A DNA stretch of 64,000 nt from Venturia oleaginea (taxonomy: Eukaryota; Ascomycota; Dothideomycetes; Venturiales; Venturiaceae), in contig JABMLP010000016.1 in NCBI GenBank assembly GCA_013176395.1, forward strand, positions 1 through 64,000, given 5' to 3'. This document shows, one piece after another, positions 53,772 through 63,570 of this stretch. The notes under the pieces were generated by a model. That model saw only the letters and a list, made by a program, of their open reading frames with translations, was not told where the DNA came from and did not search any database. The stretch's first letter is position 1, and every line of letters starts with the position of its first letter. Made by a program: the position numbers and the translations under genes.

Positions 53772-54414
53772 CTACAGTCTGAGGTTTCTCATCCTATCAA
53801 TAACCTCTTCACCAACTTCCTCAATAGCAGTATTGTCTGATTCCCGAAACAAGCTGGTAACAATCATTTTCATATTTGGAGGTCTGTCGCCATCATTGAG
53901 ACTCTCTCTTATCTTTTTCTGGTAAATGTCTACTACAGCTGATTTCCAATTCTCCATGAAAGCCTCTGCTTGATCGCTTGTCCTAAAATGCTTATAGCAC
54001 GCCCCTGGAAATTTCTCAACCTCAGACTTCGCACCGTTCTTTCCACTACACAGCGTAAGTATGGGCCGTCATGGAATTGATGTTAGGGCCTCACATATAA
54101 TATGGATATATTCCTGGCTTATTTCCGTTCGCAACGGCATAAAAGGCTTCGCCTGGCCGTAATGGAGTGGTTTCTCCTGCTCCTTCCTTTACGACTTCGT
54201 CATAAGTGGTGATTCCGTTTTCATTCATATGTTTTTTCGCCTCATCAAGCGTAAGGAAGGCTTTATAGTTAGATTTACATCCAATTGCTCGTGGATGTGC
54301 ATCTCCCCTACTTGTGTTAGTGTTGTAAGTTTCTTCAAAATATGTTGTGCTAAAGGAAATACCATGATGAATATATGGTAGGTCTATCAAGTCGAGGACT
54401 ACTGATAATGGCAT
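53772..54414 (-). CDS. Small viroplasmin/RNase H1 N-terminal-domain protein
   Basis: Exons 54414-54095 and 54045-53772 (intron 49 bp, GTGAGG donor, TAG acceptor) join to 197 residues. The second part reads AFYAVANGNKPGIY, then EVEKFPGACYKHFRTSDQAEAFM: the caulimovirus-VI/RNase H1 N-terminal fold, which in cellular RNase H1 binds RNA-DNA hybrids. The preceding part (GCKSNYKAFLTLDEAKKHM) could be a weaker second copy of the same fold. No RNase H catalytic domain follows. The intron is supported because the domain is broken without it. The protein lies among decayed sequence and may itself be a remnant, but I see no stop in it. Confidence 0.6.
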
Positions 54415-55159
54415 AATATTCCTTATTCTTCATATTACGTGGAGACATGATAAATCAAAACAAGGATAAAATTCAGCCGCCAGGCTTTGATGTTGTAAAA
54501 CAGACGTAATTCAAAAGACCAATATAGTTGTTGAATAATGATTTCGATTGGGGAAAAGGAGTGGAAGCCCTTTAAAGTACAACCTCATCTCTACCGCCAT
54601 GCGTACTATGGCAAAAAGGTGTCATTTCTCTTACTTGTGTCATTGTCTTATTGGTTACCCTTACAAACTTGCGTGCGTGAAGCAAATGCAGAAGAGCAAG
54701 CCGAAGTGTTGGGGTTTGTTAATTAGTGATTATCATATGCACATTTCAGCAGACATATAGTCGACTGGTCAGCCTGGGACGGATCCAATCGCAACTGGAC
54801 AGGCCAAAGACGCAATGCAGCTAAGGATCTTTTTTTTAGGGATCTTCACGCTGCACGTATTTGAGCTCGAGTAGGGCTATGCTGCCGAAATCTTCTGACG
54901 TGGGCAAACCGGTCAGTCGAATGCGGGCTAATCCGGTATCTATCTTCATCTCGCCACGCCCTCGGATCACGGTCATCTTGGCACGTTCTGTCTCGTAGTT
55001 ACCTGAATTCGCTCCTCACGTGACTGCAACGAACTCCAAATGCATCCAAATACCTTTAATTTTGTCTAGTTACATCCAAATGCATCTAAATACTAGCTTC
55101 AATTCTTATCTCGACGTGGTTTTTATTATTGTACAACCGTAGCCAGCTGCAGTTTTGGT

Positions 55160-55306
55160 GTTCCTCGCTGATTTTCCCTAATGCCTCGTCCAAAACTTCA
55201 CCCTCAACTTGCGCGACAACAACAAGGAATTTTTGCATGCAACTTTGCCAATGTCTGTGCAAGTACATTCCAAACGATATTCTCGAGTTTGGGCAAAATC
55301 GGTCTA
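55160..55306. repeat. Dispersed repeat, copy 2
   Basis: Homologous to 53449-53602, with scattered substitutions that are mostly transitions. Confidence 0.7.
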
Positions 55307-55579
55307 GGGAGCATGAGTTTCCGGCTGGATTTGTACGCAACCGGAGGCTTCTAACAAAATATTTCTCAGGCAACAAGGCGCTCCATACAAATTTTCAGGT
55401 GGAAACTGGTATCAACCTCCCAACCAGTTGGTCATTTCGGATAGGGAGCATGAGTTTCCGGTTGGATTTGTACGCAACCGGAGGCTTCTAACAAAATATT
55501 TCTCAGGCAACAAGGCGCTTCATACAAATTTTCAGATGGAAACTGGTATCTACCTCCCAACCAGTTGGTCATTTTGGAG
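55306..55579. repeat. 137-bp tandem duplication
   Basis: Two copies (55306-55442 and 55443-55579) begin AGGGAGCATGAGTTTCCGG. They differ at few positions, mostly C/T or G/A, so the duplication is young or mutated in a RIP-like way. Confidence 0.88.
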
Positions 55580-56005
55580 AGGGCTTTTCACCGCCGGCGC
55601 TAACGACTAATAGGCCGTAAACTATAGTTTTTCACCGAGGAATTCATATGAGCCGATTCCGAATTCTGACTAACGATGGGTTCCATATTTCATCGGCCAG
55701 CCGCCCCGCCTCCGCCTCCACCGGATATACTCTGGAGTACCTCTGCTGGCAGTACCGATTGAGCTTTTGTTTGGTTTCCAGGGTCCTCCACACATTATAC
55801 CGAGTGCAGTTAATATCGAGCTGCATCTTGCATAACGTTATCTACGTATAGCAGGATCTGACCTCGTTGCTATCTTTGTTTCGCGTGCTTGGTTTGGCTT
55901 CCGGTTTCTGAATTTATAAGTGCTGGACTTCTTCACTGTCGTCTGATGATCCTCTGCCACAAATCGGTACATCTTTAGCCATCAGTTGGCAAATCGTCAG
56001 CAATC

Positions 56006-56714
56006 ATGTCGAATCTCATTGGAATTGTCGGTAGCCTTCTCAGCCTTCACTCTTTGTTTCTTCTCGTCAAGATTCTCCTGGTATTGGTACGTAACCTCAT
56101 CCCCCACTGGCACCTTTACTGAATCCACCGCAGCCTCTCCTCTATTCAGCTTCGTATATCATCTACAACCTCTATTTCCATCCTCTTAGAAAGTTTCCCG
56201 GACCACGACTCGCCGCTGCAACTCAATTGTATACGAGCTACTACATTATAACGGGACGACCGGTCAAATACATGACAGACTTGCACGCAAAGTATGGCGA
56301 GGTGGTTCGAACCAAGCCGAACGAGCTCTCGTTTATAAGCGAGACTGCCTGGAGAGAGATATTCGCGCATCGACAAGGCAAGCCCCAGATGAAAAAAGGA
56401 CACAGCGAGGTTTTCGAGGCGGACAGAGTGTCAAACATCCACAACGCAGACGATGAAAACCACGGGAGAATCCGACGTTCAATCGCCCATGCCTTCTCTG
56501 ACAAGGCTGTAAGTCATCGCCTTCCTACACCCTCTCCACGTGACTGACAACAGTAGTTGAGAGAACAAGAGCCCTTGATGCATCGCTACTACGATCTCCT
56601 CGTCAAATACGTGCGCGACCATGTGAAAACTGGCGAAACCTTCAACATCATCCAACTCCTTGACTGGGCAGCTTTCGACATCATTGGTGATCTAGCATTC
56701 GGCGAGCCGTTCGG
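56006..56714 (+). pseudogene. Cytochrome P450 (CYP65-like), truncated by a LINE
   Basis: Exons 56006-56086, 56134-56508 and 56557-56714 encode an N-terminal membrane anchor (ILLVL run), the proline-rich hinge LYFHPLRKFPGPRLAA, helix A/B segments (DLHAKYGEVVRTKPNELSFI), RIRRSIAHAFSDKA, and up to DIIGDLAFGEPFG. Fungal class II P450s continue for about another 280 residues, with the I helix, ExxR and the haem-binding Cys. Here the coding sequence stops at 56714, where the tetranucleotide tail of a LINE begins. The gene is therefore dead or yields a haem-less stub. Similar proteins oxidise fungal secondary metabolites (isotrichodermin hydroxylase-type), which is only a family-level hint. Confidence 0.85.
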
Positions 56715-57090
56715 TTGATTGATTGATTGATTGATTTTATCCTACTCGGTTGCAGCCGCTTAATCAGGCAGCTATGTCCGGTTAGGAGGACTTCATCAGA
56801 CAGCCGACACGTGATAGATTACATAATCCACCGCGCCCCACTTCGCCCCGTTCACTGAAACAAGACCAGCTGTCCCCTCCGTCCTCCCTCTTTTCCCTTA
56901 ACCAGTATCTCCAAATGCCCGCTGGCTCTTGTAGATACTGGTTATTCTGCTAGTATATCTGTGCTATGTAGACTCAAGAGGCAATGCCTCGTGTTTCGCT
57001 ATCCTTCTACCTACAGTCTCCCTCTAATGCTCAGCTTTGTCTATCTGTTTCGCCTTATCCCTCAAGGCCAATGGGTTCCCTAAGTATGTT
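56715..57090 (-). mobile_element. 5'-truncated LINE copy, minus strand
   Basis: The reverse complement aligns with the 3' region of the LINE at 31747-32949: TGAT repeat tail, then the region of GGATAAAATC and GCAACCGAG, and back into the end of ORF2 (CTACAGTCTCC...ATGCTCAGC). Similarity fades at about 57090. The insertion destroyed the P450 gene. Confidence 0.8.
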
Positions 57091-57237
57091 TCTGCTTGTG
57101 AAAGTTGCCTTGCACCAGATTCCTATGCGGCGGTGTATTTGGTTGTGTGATGCTGGAGACAATAGTAACCATCGTAGTCGTGATTTCGCTGCTTGGGTGT
57201 GATACTCCGGGTATGCCCGTGGACGAGGCTGTGTGGT

Positions 57238-57653
57238 AGCTGCCGTATTGTATGGCGCCGATCGTGCTATAGACCTGCCGTCTTATAGTCGGAGCCTACC
57301 TGCTGCTAGTCGCTCTCCCTACTTGCTATATCGCGCTCCTACTCTTGCCAATGCCATAACTGGGACGCAACAGTCTGGGGAGAGGCTCAAGGCTACGTCT
57401 GCTGGCTTGTAGGGAGGGGATTTGCCGCCAATAAGCTCCTTCTATACGTCCTTACTGCTTACTGTGTTGCGCACCTACTCTTGCCAATGCCATAACTGGG
57501 ACGCAACAGTTTGGGGAGAGGCTCAAGGCTCTGGACATCAGCTTGCAGCAGGACGGTTTGCGGAGACGATAGTAGATGAGGTTCTCTAGCAGCTGCCGTA
57601 TCGTGTCGCACCGATTGTGTTGTAGACCTGTCGTCTTATAGTCGGAGCCTATC
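57238..57653. repeat. 353-bp tandem repeat, left part
   Basis: The segment at 57238-57300 recurs at 57591-57653, which sets a period of 353 bp. Inside the unit a shorter block (CTACTCTTGCCAATGCCATA and what follows, about 55 bp) occurs twice. One forward frame reads a repeated HNWDATVWGEAQG motif, so the repeat may derive from coding DNA; I do not recognise it. The array goes on at 63232. Confidence 0.8.
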
Positions 57654-57829
57654 TGTTATGGGCATGGCCCATGGTTGGTATAGGCTAAGAGCCTAAGCCT
57701 GATTGAGCCTAGTATAGAGTAAGAACCTCATTGAGGTTCTCTGTTTGTAGATACCTTCACTCTTTAACTGAATCTAAACAATCTTTGGCTACGAGTATGC
57801 TGCGTCTTTCCAGCTACCGTCCCGTAATA
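57654..57829 (+). repeat. 5' LTR of element C
   Basis: 176 bp, TGTTATGGG...CCCGTAATA, imperfect inverted ends. It contains AACTGAATCTA at 57766-57776, complementary to the primer-binding site. Confidence 0.93.
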
Positions 57830-57840
57830 TAGATTCAGTT
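57830..57840 (+). other. Primer-binding site of element C (Tf1-like self-priming)
   Basis: TAGATTCAGTT stands right after the LTR and is the exact reverse complement of AACTGAATCTA in the LTR (57766-57776). An 11-base match between the RNA 5' end and the PBS is the self-priming arrangement of Tf1. Confidence 0.7.
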
Positions 57841-57854
57841 CTTTACAAACCTAG

Positions 57855-58958
57855 GTGTACTTGATGCGTAGCAACAGTACCCTATCGACTCCTACAACCT
57901 ACACCCCTACTACCGACGACGACCCAATCGCGAGCATTACGCAAGGAATCGACAAACTCTCAATGGCTCGAGCAAATTCGCCTGACACCGTACAACAATT
58001 GGTGGCAGCTCTGACCGCAGTCAGTGTTGATGGGAACACCGGTGCAAAAGCTATTGCATGGCCTAAATGGGACGGGAAAAGAGACAACTACACGCTGTTC
58101 AGATGGCAGATCAAGACAAAAATCACTGTTGAAAATGGGAAGCTTGGAAGCAATCAAGGAATATGCGCGAACATCTTCAACGGGCTTCCGACAGAGAAAC
58201 AACAACGCGTCATCCAATGGCTAAGCAATGGAGAGCAACATGACAACTACGAACCCGAGTCCTTTATCAAGCATATGGACGACAAGTTCTTAGATCATGA
58301 AGCGGAAGCTAAAGCTCTCGACGAGCTGAACAAGATTAGCCAAGGCAGCAGACAACCGTTCGAAGACTTCCGCCAGCAGTTCGAACAACTGACATCGCAA
58401 GCTGGATCCCTAGCGCCGCAAAGAGCCTCAAAGATCACTATCATGAACAACGCGCTCAACTACTCCCTCCAACAGACCTTGAAATCAGTGCGATTGTCCA
58501 GGGACGACTACGACACTTACGTAAAAGATGTACAGTACTTCGCGACGAAGACAGAGGCTCTATCCCACCAACGCCGCTATCCAAGTACGGATAAGGAGAC
58601 GCCAACGACTCGAGGGAGGCCACAATCACCCCAAACAGTCAGTCGTGACGCAGAAGGCGATGTCGAAATGACTGGCATCAACGCCCTTTCAGCGCAGATC
58701 GCAGCACTGATAGCTCGGGTCGATACACTCGGAAAGGATGCGAAGAAGGACCGACGACCTAGAGCGAAATGGCGATCCCAAACAGAGTTCTTGGCACTTA
58801 TACAAGCGGGCAAATGCGGGCGCTGTAAGAAGCCCAAGCACCATCCGAACGTATGCGAATTCCGACCAGCAACACGTCCAAAGACTCAGGTCACTGCGGT
58901 AATCACACAGCATACCGATGACTCCCTACAGGAAGCCTCATCAGAGTCGGAAAACTAG
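57855..58958 (+). CDS. Element C Gag
   Basis: 367 residues. An N-terminal Ser/Thr-rich part is followed by a capsid-like helical region (KWDGKRDNYTLFRWQIKTK, then the FEDFRQQFEQL stretch) and one zinc knuckle, CGRCKKPKHHPNVC, near residue 325. Gag packages the element RNA. It ends 8 bases before the first ATG of the Pol frame, which is in another frame, so Pol is made by frameshift or reinitiation. Confidence 0.9.
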   Translation: MYLMRSNSTLSTPTTYTPTTDDDPIASITQGIDKLSMARANSPDTVQQLVAALTAVSVDGNTGAKAIAWPKWDGKRDNYTLFRWQIKTKITVENGKLGSNQGICANIFNGLPTEKQQRVIQWLSNGEQHDNYEPESFIKHMDDKFLDHEAEAKALDELNKISQGSRQPFEDFRQQFEQLTSQAGSLAPQRASKITIMNNALNYSLQQTLKSVRLSRDDYDTYVKDVQYFATKTEALSHQRRYPSTDKETPTTRGRPQSPQTVSRDAEGDVEMTGINALSAQIAALIARVDTLGKDAKKDRRPRAKWRSQTEFLALIQAGKCGRCKKPKHHPNVCEFRPATRPKTQVTAVITQHTDDSLQEASSESEN

Positions 58959-58966
58959 CTACCCTT

Positions 58967-61900
58967 GTGCATCGTCGCGCACGAGGGTCTGAAGTAGATG
59001 TACATGGCGAAGACATTACAAAGCTACCAGGCATAAGAGAAATCAAAGCAGCAAAGGATAGGATGGAAAGTACACCCTTCTTGATAGATACCTTGATCAA
59101 CGGAACTTCTTTCACCGAATCCTTCTTTGATAACGGCTGCCTCCCTTATGCTGCTTTCAGCGAGAAGAGTGTCCAAACACATCGTCTACCGCGCATCCCA
59201 ATTGACACCAAACAATTGGCACTGGCTAAAGAGAGCCACGAGAACGGAGAAGACCTCCGTATTACGCACATGACCTACGCTACGATCGACATTGATGGTC
59301 GAGCAGAGCGAGTCTATGGGTATATAGTGAAAGGATTGAGCTTCCCTATTATCCTAGGCAAGGCATGGGCAGAGAGAAACTGGGTGCGATATATAGCAGC
59401 TAAGAGAAAGCTGCTTATTGGTCAAGGATCCCAGCGCATCACGGTAAGAGAAAAGGGGTGGCTAGAACAGAACACCAAAGCGCGAGACCGGCTCGCTCAC
59501 GTGCGGGCGGCTTGTCTAGTGTCAGGATCTGTATTTGCAGCTATTGTTGGAAGGGCCCAGCGACGGTTGAGAAGAGATGGACCGGATGGTACACAAGTGT
59601 TGGCTATCTCGATGTCGGATATCAACAAGGCCCTAAGCAAGTTAGCAGAAAGAAAACAGAGAAAGACTGAGGAAGAAATCCGACAAGAGATACCAGAAGA
59701 AATAGCAGAGCATGCTGATGCCTTTCTCGACGACGAAGACGGAGAGATCGCGCCCCATCAAGAGGGTCGCGATCACGTTATCGAATTGATACGAGATGAA
59801 CAAGGTCGCGAGGCAGAAGTTCCTTGGGGCCCATTATACGGCATGTCGAGGGAAGAGCTATTAGTCCTACGAAAAACACTTTCGGACTATATGGACAAGG
59901 GCTGGATACGCGCCAGCAACTCACCAGCGGCAGCCCCAGTCTTATTTGTAAGGAAACCAGGTGGAGGCATTCGGATGTGTGTAGACTATCGGGCACTGAA
60001 TCGAATCACTCGATCGGACCGCTACCCATTGCCACTAATCCGAGAAACCCTACGAAATCTAGCAACAGCGCGTTGGTACACCAAACTTGACGTCAGAGCG
60101 GCATTTCATCGGCTCCGCATCAAGCACGGCGATGAGTGGAAAACGGCTTTTCGCACTCGATTTGGACTATTCGAATGGCTAGTTACCCCCTTCGGACTAG
60201 CTGGCGCACCCGCGAGCTTTCAACGATACATCAACGGAGTCCTACGGGAATCCCTAGATATCTGCTGTTCAGCCTACATGGACGATGTCTTGATATGGAG
60301 CGACGGCGACTATCTGGATCACATGGTTAAGGTTAACCAAATTCTTGCCAAGCTCAAGACTGCTGGACTTCGGCTAGACTTAAGCAAGTGCGAGTTTGCT
60401 GTTCAGGAGGTCAAATATCTGGGGTTCATTATCACTGCAGGAGAAGGGATCAAAGTCGACCCAGAGAAAGTTGCCGCGATTAAAGAATGGGAGGCTCCAG
60501 TCAATGTCACAGGCGTACGCTCCTTCCTAGGCTTTGCAAATTTCTACCGAGACTTCATCGACAACTTCTCAGAGCTCTCCGACCCCTTAATCAAGTTAAC
60601 ACGGAAGGCCGTCGCTTTTGGCTGGAACAAAGAACATGAGAACGCCTTTCAAGTCTTGAAGGAGCTATTCATCTCCGCCCCAATACTGGCTCACTGGAAT
60701 CCAGACCTGGATACGGTACTCGAGTGCGACTGCTCTGGCTACGCGCTGGGAGGCACGTTGTCGCAGAAGGATATGAAAGGAAAACTACGACCAGTAGCAT
60801 ACTTCTCCCGCAAGCTCACTGCGGCTGAATGTAACTACGAGATCCACGATAAAGAATTACTGGCAGTAATCAAGTCCATTGAACACTGGAGAGGAGAACT
60901 ACGCAGTGTTGCAGCACCTTTCAAAGTCCTTACCGATCACAAGAATCTCCGCTACTTTATGACAGCGCAGCGTTTGTCAGAGAGACAAGCAAGATGGTCG
61001 CTAATTCTATCTGAGTACCAATTCCAGCTGGAATTTCGCGCCGGAAAACTAGCGCAAAGACCAGACGCACTATCAAGAAGACATCAAGATATGCCACATG
61101 ACAAGAACGACGAGAGACTACAAGGGCGAGTGGCCCAGTTGATCAAGGACGAATGGCTTCCTCCTCTTTCCGAGAGGACGACCGAAACAATCGCAATACA
61201 AGCCCTTATCTGCCCAGTCAATACACCGAATACATCCAATAGTACATGGGACGTTATACGGGAGCCCCAGCAAAATACTGGACTGGACGGTCGACACCAG
61301 CTGACTGCCGAAAACGGTCAACACCGGTCCACTACTAGGTACGGTCAAAACCGGTCAGTTGCAAAAGGATGCGATCTTTTCGAGAAACCAGAGTTACAAC
61401 TTCTCTGGGATCGCGCAATAGCAGAGGACCAATCCTACGAAGCTATTCATACGGCTATAGTTACTGGCGAACGTTCCTTTCCTCCAGAGCTCAAGTTGTC
61501 GGTACAGCTACCCGAATGCGAAGTAGACGACCACGGCGCGGTCACGAGAAGAGGGATCCTATGGGTACCAGATTGGGAACCGCTGCGAACAACGCTGGTC
61601 CAACAAACTCACGATTCCCATGTTACTGGACACCCAGGGAGAGATAGCACGCTTGCGATTCTATCCAGAAGTTTCTTTTGGCCCCAACAATACAAGACAG
61701 TCCGGCAGTTTGTACGTAATTGCGACGTATGTGGGAGAACAGGAATATGGCGTGATAAGAAGCGAGGTCTTCTGAAACCACTTCCAATCCCGGCCCGCTT
61801 CCACAGCGAGCTATCAATCGATTTCATGACTGATTTGCCCGCGGAGGAAAACGGCCCAAAATACCTCATGGTTATCACAGATCGCCTCCTCAAAAGTGTT

Positions 61901-63043
61901 ACGTTGGAGGCTATGACTACAATGAGCGCCAAAGAGTGCGCGAAAAGGTTCTTACAATGCCACTATCGCTACCACGGATTTCCCATGGCATTGACGTCGG
62001 ACAGAGGCAGCAATTGGACAGGTCGTTTTTGGAGGAAGCTTTGCGAACTTACAAAGATTGAGCAGAGACTCTCTACAGCCTTTCATCCACAGACCGATGG
62101 CGCGACCGAGCGTATGAACCAGGAAGTTCTACGCTATCTCCGCGCCTTCATCGCATACTCCCAACTAGACTGGCCAACGCTACTACCTACGGCTATGTTA
62201 GCACTGAACAATCGTGACTCTTCAGTCACAGGGATGAGTCCATTCTATCTAACCCACGGCTACCATGCGGAACCAATCCAGAAAGTACAACGAATCTCAC
62301 CCAGTAACTCACCAACAGCCGATGCCGAGACCTTTGTGCAACGAATAGAAGAGGCACAAGAATATGCACAGGCAGCGATGGCCTGGTCCCAGCAGAAGAT
62401 GGAGAACGACGCCAACAGGTCACGTCAAGCTGCCGAAACGTTAAAAAAGGGCGACAAAGTCTGGTTGAACCTTAGGAATATCAATACTCCGCAGCTATCA
62501 AAGAAACTGTCGTGGACGCAAGCCAAATACACTGTCGAGAACCAGATCTCCCCGATGGTATACGAGCTGGCTGACCTGCCAAGTGGTATCCATAACCGTT
62601 TCCACGTTGACCTACTCCGCCGAGCCGCAACCGACACACTGCCCTCACAAGAATCCGATGATACCCAGCCGCCACCATTAGTGCCTCAAACCGAAGAAAC
62701 AGAGGCTGAGTTTGAAGTAGAACGTATACTTCGCGCAGAGAAGAAACGGGTTGGGCGAGGCTGGGTTCGTCAGTTATTAATCAAATGGAAAGGCTATGCA
62801 GATCCCGATTGGCAGCCACGTTCATTATTCACAGAAGTCGAGGACTTAGACCGCTTCGAGGCAGAGTATGGCAAGGGCGACGGTGTCGGCGAAGATATAG
62901 GAGCTCAAACAGGGGCCCGAAGAAACCGAGTAGCGGTGGCCAGCGCCTTCGAATCTGCTACAAGCTGGCAGAAGCGATGTATGGCGTTTGTCTGTTTGAT
63001 TATCCCACCTACCACACCCTCTTTAGTCCTGCACACCCGGTAA
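58967..63043 (+). CDS. Element C Pol: protease, RT, RNase H, integrase, chromodomain
   Basis: 1358 residues, no internal stop. The protease-like motif is FFDNGC at 53-58, with DNG instead of the usual D-S/T-G. The reverse transcriptase holds VRKPGGGIRMCVDYRALN and YMDDVLIWS at about 436. RNase H has ECDCSGYALGGTLSQ. Integrase has the zinc finger HDSHVTGHP...CDVC at about 880-923 and catalytic blocks SIDFMTDLP, TSDRGSNW and GATERMNQE. A chromodomain at about 1248-1290 (EVERILRAEKK, LLIKWKGYADPDWQP) likely directs insertion to marked chromatin. The ATG at 58967 may not be the true start if Pol is made by frameshift. Confidence 0.94.
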   Translation: MHRRARGSEVDVHGEDITKLPGIREIKAAKDRMESTPFLIDTLINGTSFTESFFDNGCLPYAAFSEKSVQTHRLPRIPIDTKQLALAKESHENGEDLRITHMTYATIDIDGRAERVYGYIVKGLSFPIILGKAWAERNWVRYIAAKRKLLIGQGSQRITVREKGWLEQNTKARDRLAHVRAACLVSGSVFAAIVGRAQRRLRRDGPDGTQVLAISMSDINKALSKLAERKQRKTEEEIRQEIPEEIAEHADAFLDDEDGEIAPHQEGRDHVIELIRDEQGREAEVPWGPLYGMSREELLVLRKTLSDYMDKGWIRASNSPAAAPVLFVRKPGGGIRMCVDYRALNRITRSDRYPLPLIRETLRNLATARWYTKLDVRAAFHRLRIKHGDEWKTAFRTRFGLFEWLVTPFGLAGAPASFQRYINGVLRESLDICCSAYMDDVLIWSDGDYLDHMVKVNQILAKLKTAGLRLDLSKCEFAVQEVKYLGFIITAGEGIKVDPEKVAAIKEWEAPVNVTGVRSFLGFANFYRDFIDNFSELSDPLIKLTRKAVAFGWNKEHENAFQVLKELFISAPILAHWNPDLDTVLECDCSGYALGGTLSQKDMKGKLRPVAYFSRKLTAAECNYEIHDKELLAVIKSIEHWRGELRSVAAPFKVLTDHKNLRYFMTAQRLSERQARWSLILSEYQFQLEFRAGKLAQRPDALSRRHQDMPHDKNDERLQGRVAQLIKDEWLPPLSERTTETIAIQALICPVNTPNTSNSTWDVIREPQQNTGLDGRHQLTAENGQHRSTTRYGQNRSVAKGCDLFEKPELQLLWDRAIAEDQSYEAIHTAIVTGERSFPPELKLSVQLPECEVDDHGAVTRRGILWVPDWEPLRTTLVQQTHDSHVTGHPGRDSTLAILSRSFFWPQQYKTVRQFVRNCDVCGRTGIWRDKKRGLLKPLPIPARFHSELSIDFMTDLPAEENGPKYLMVITDRLLKSVTLEAMTTMSAKECAKRFLQCHYRYHGFPMALTSDRGSNWTGRFWRKLCELTKIEQRLSTAFHPQTDGATERMNQEVLRYLRAFIAYSQLDWPTLLPTAMLALNNRDSSVTGMSPFYLTHGYHAEPIQKVQRISPSNSPTADAETFVQRIEEAQEYAQAAMAWSQQKMENDANRSRQAAETLKKGDKVWLNLRNINTPQLSKKLSWTQAKYTVENQISPMVYELADLPSGIHNRFHVDLLRRAATDTLPSQESDDTQPPPLVPQTEETEAEFEVERILRAEKKRVGRGWVRQLLIKWKGYADPDWQPRSLFTEVEDLDRFEAEYGKGDGVGEDIGAQTGARRNRVAVASAFESATSWQKRCMAFVCLIIPPTTPSLVLHTR

Positions 63044-63055
63044 GGAGGGGGGTAA

Positions 63056-63231
63056 TGTTATGGGCATGGCCCATGGTTGGTATAGGCTAAGAGCCTAAGC
63101 CTGATTGAGCCTAGTATAGAGAAAGAACCTCATTGAGGTTCTCTGTTTGTAGATACCTTCACTCTTTAACTGAATCTAAACAATCTTTGGCTACGAGTAT
63201 GCTGCGTCTTTCCAGCTACCGTCCCGTAATA
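63056..63231 (+). repeat. 3' LTR of element C
   Basis: 176 bp; it differs from the 5' LTR by one visible T/A change (GAGTAAGAACC versus GAGAAAGAACC). Confidence 0.93.
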
Positions 63232-63570
63232 CTATCTGCTGCTAGTCGCTCTCCCTGCTTGCTATATCGCGCACCTACTCTTGCCACTGCCATAACTGGG
63301 ACGCAACAGTCTGGGGAGAGGCTCAAGGCTACGTCTGCTAGCTTACAGGGAGGGGATTTGCCGCCAATAGGCTCCTTCTATGCGTCCTTACTACTTACTG
63401 TGTCGCGCACCTACTCTTGCCAATGCCATAACTGGGACGCAACAGTTTGGGGAGAGGCTCAAGGCTCTGGGCAACAGCTTGTAGCAGGACGGTTTGCCAA
63501 GACGTTGGGAGAGATTGTCTAGTCGTTGCAGTGGTGTGTGGTGCCGATTGTTGCACACCGGGCGTCTGGT
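63232..63570. repeat. 353-bp tandem repeat, right part
   Basis: This continues the array at 57238-57653 after the insertion of element C. It holds both inner 55-bp blocks. Similarity weakens after about 63500. Confidence 0.75.

Larger units (their letters stand above)
54415..56005. other. Decayed non-coding region with repeats
   Basis: No gene recognised. It contains a dispersed repeat copy (55160-55306) and a 137-bp tandem duplication (55306-55579). Confidence 0.4.
57654..63231 (+). mobile_element. Ty3-type chromovirus (element C), intact, with target-site duplication
   Basis: The 176-bp LTRs (57654-57829 and 63056-63231) appear to differ at a single base. The 5-bp duplication CTATC is at 57649-57653 and 63232-63236. 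A primer-binding site follows the 5' LTR and a polypurine tract (AAGGAGGGGGGTAA) precedes the 3' LTR. Gag and Pol are open. This is the youngest transposon in the window and may be active. Confidence 0.95.

Noticed and set aside
54740..55080. Possible gene around 54840-55070
   Set aside because: No open frame with protein-like content is present on either strand, only a T-run and mixed sequence.
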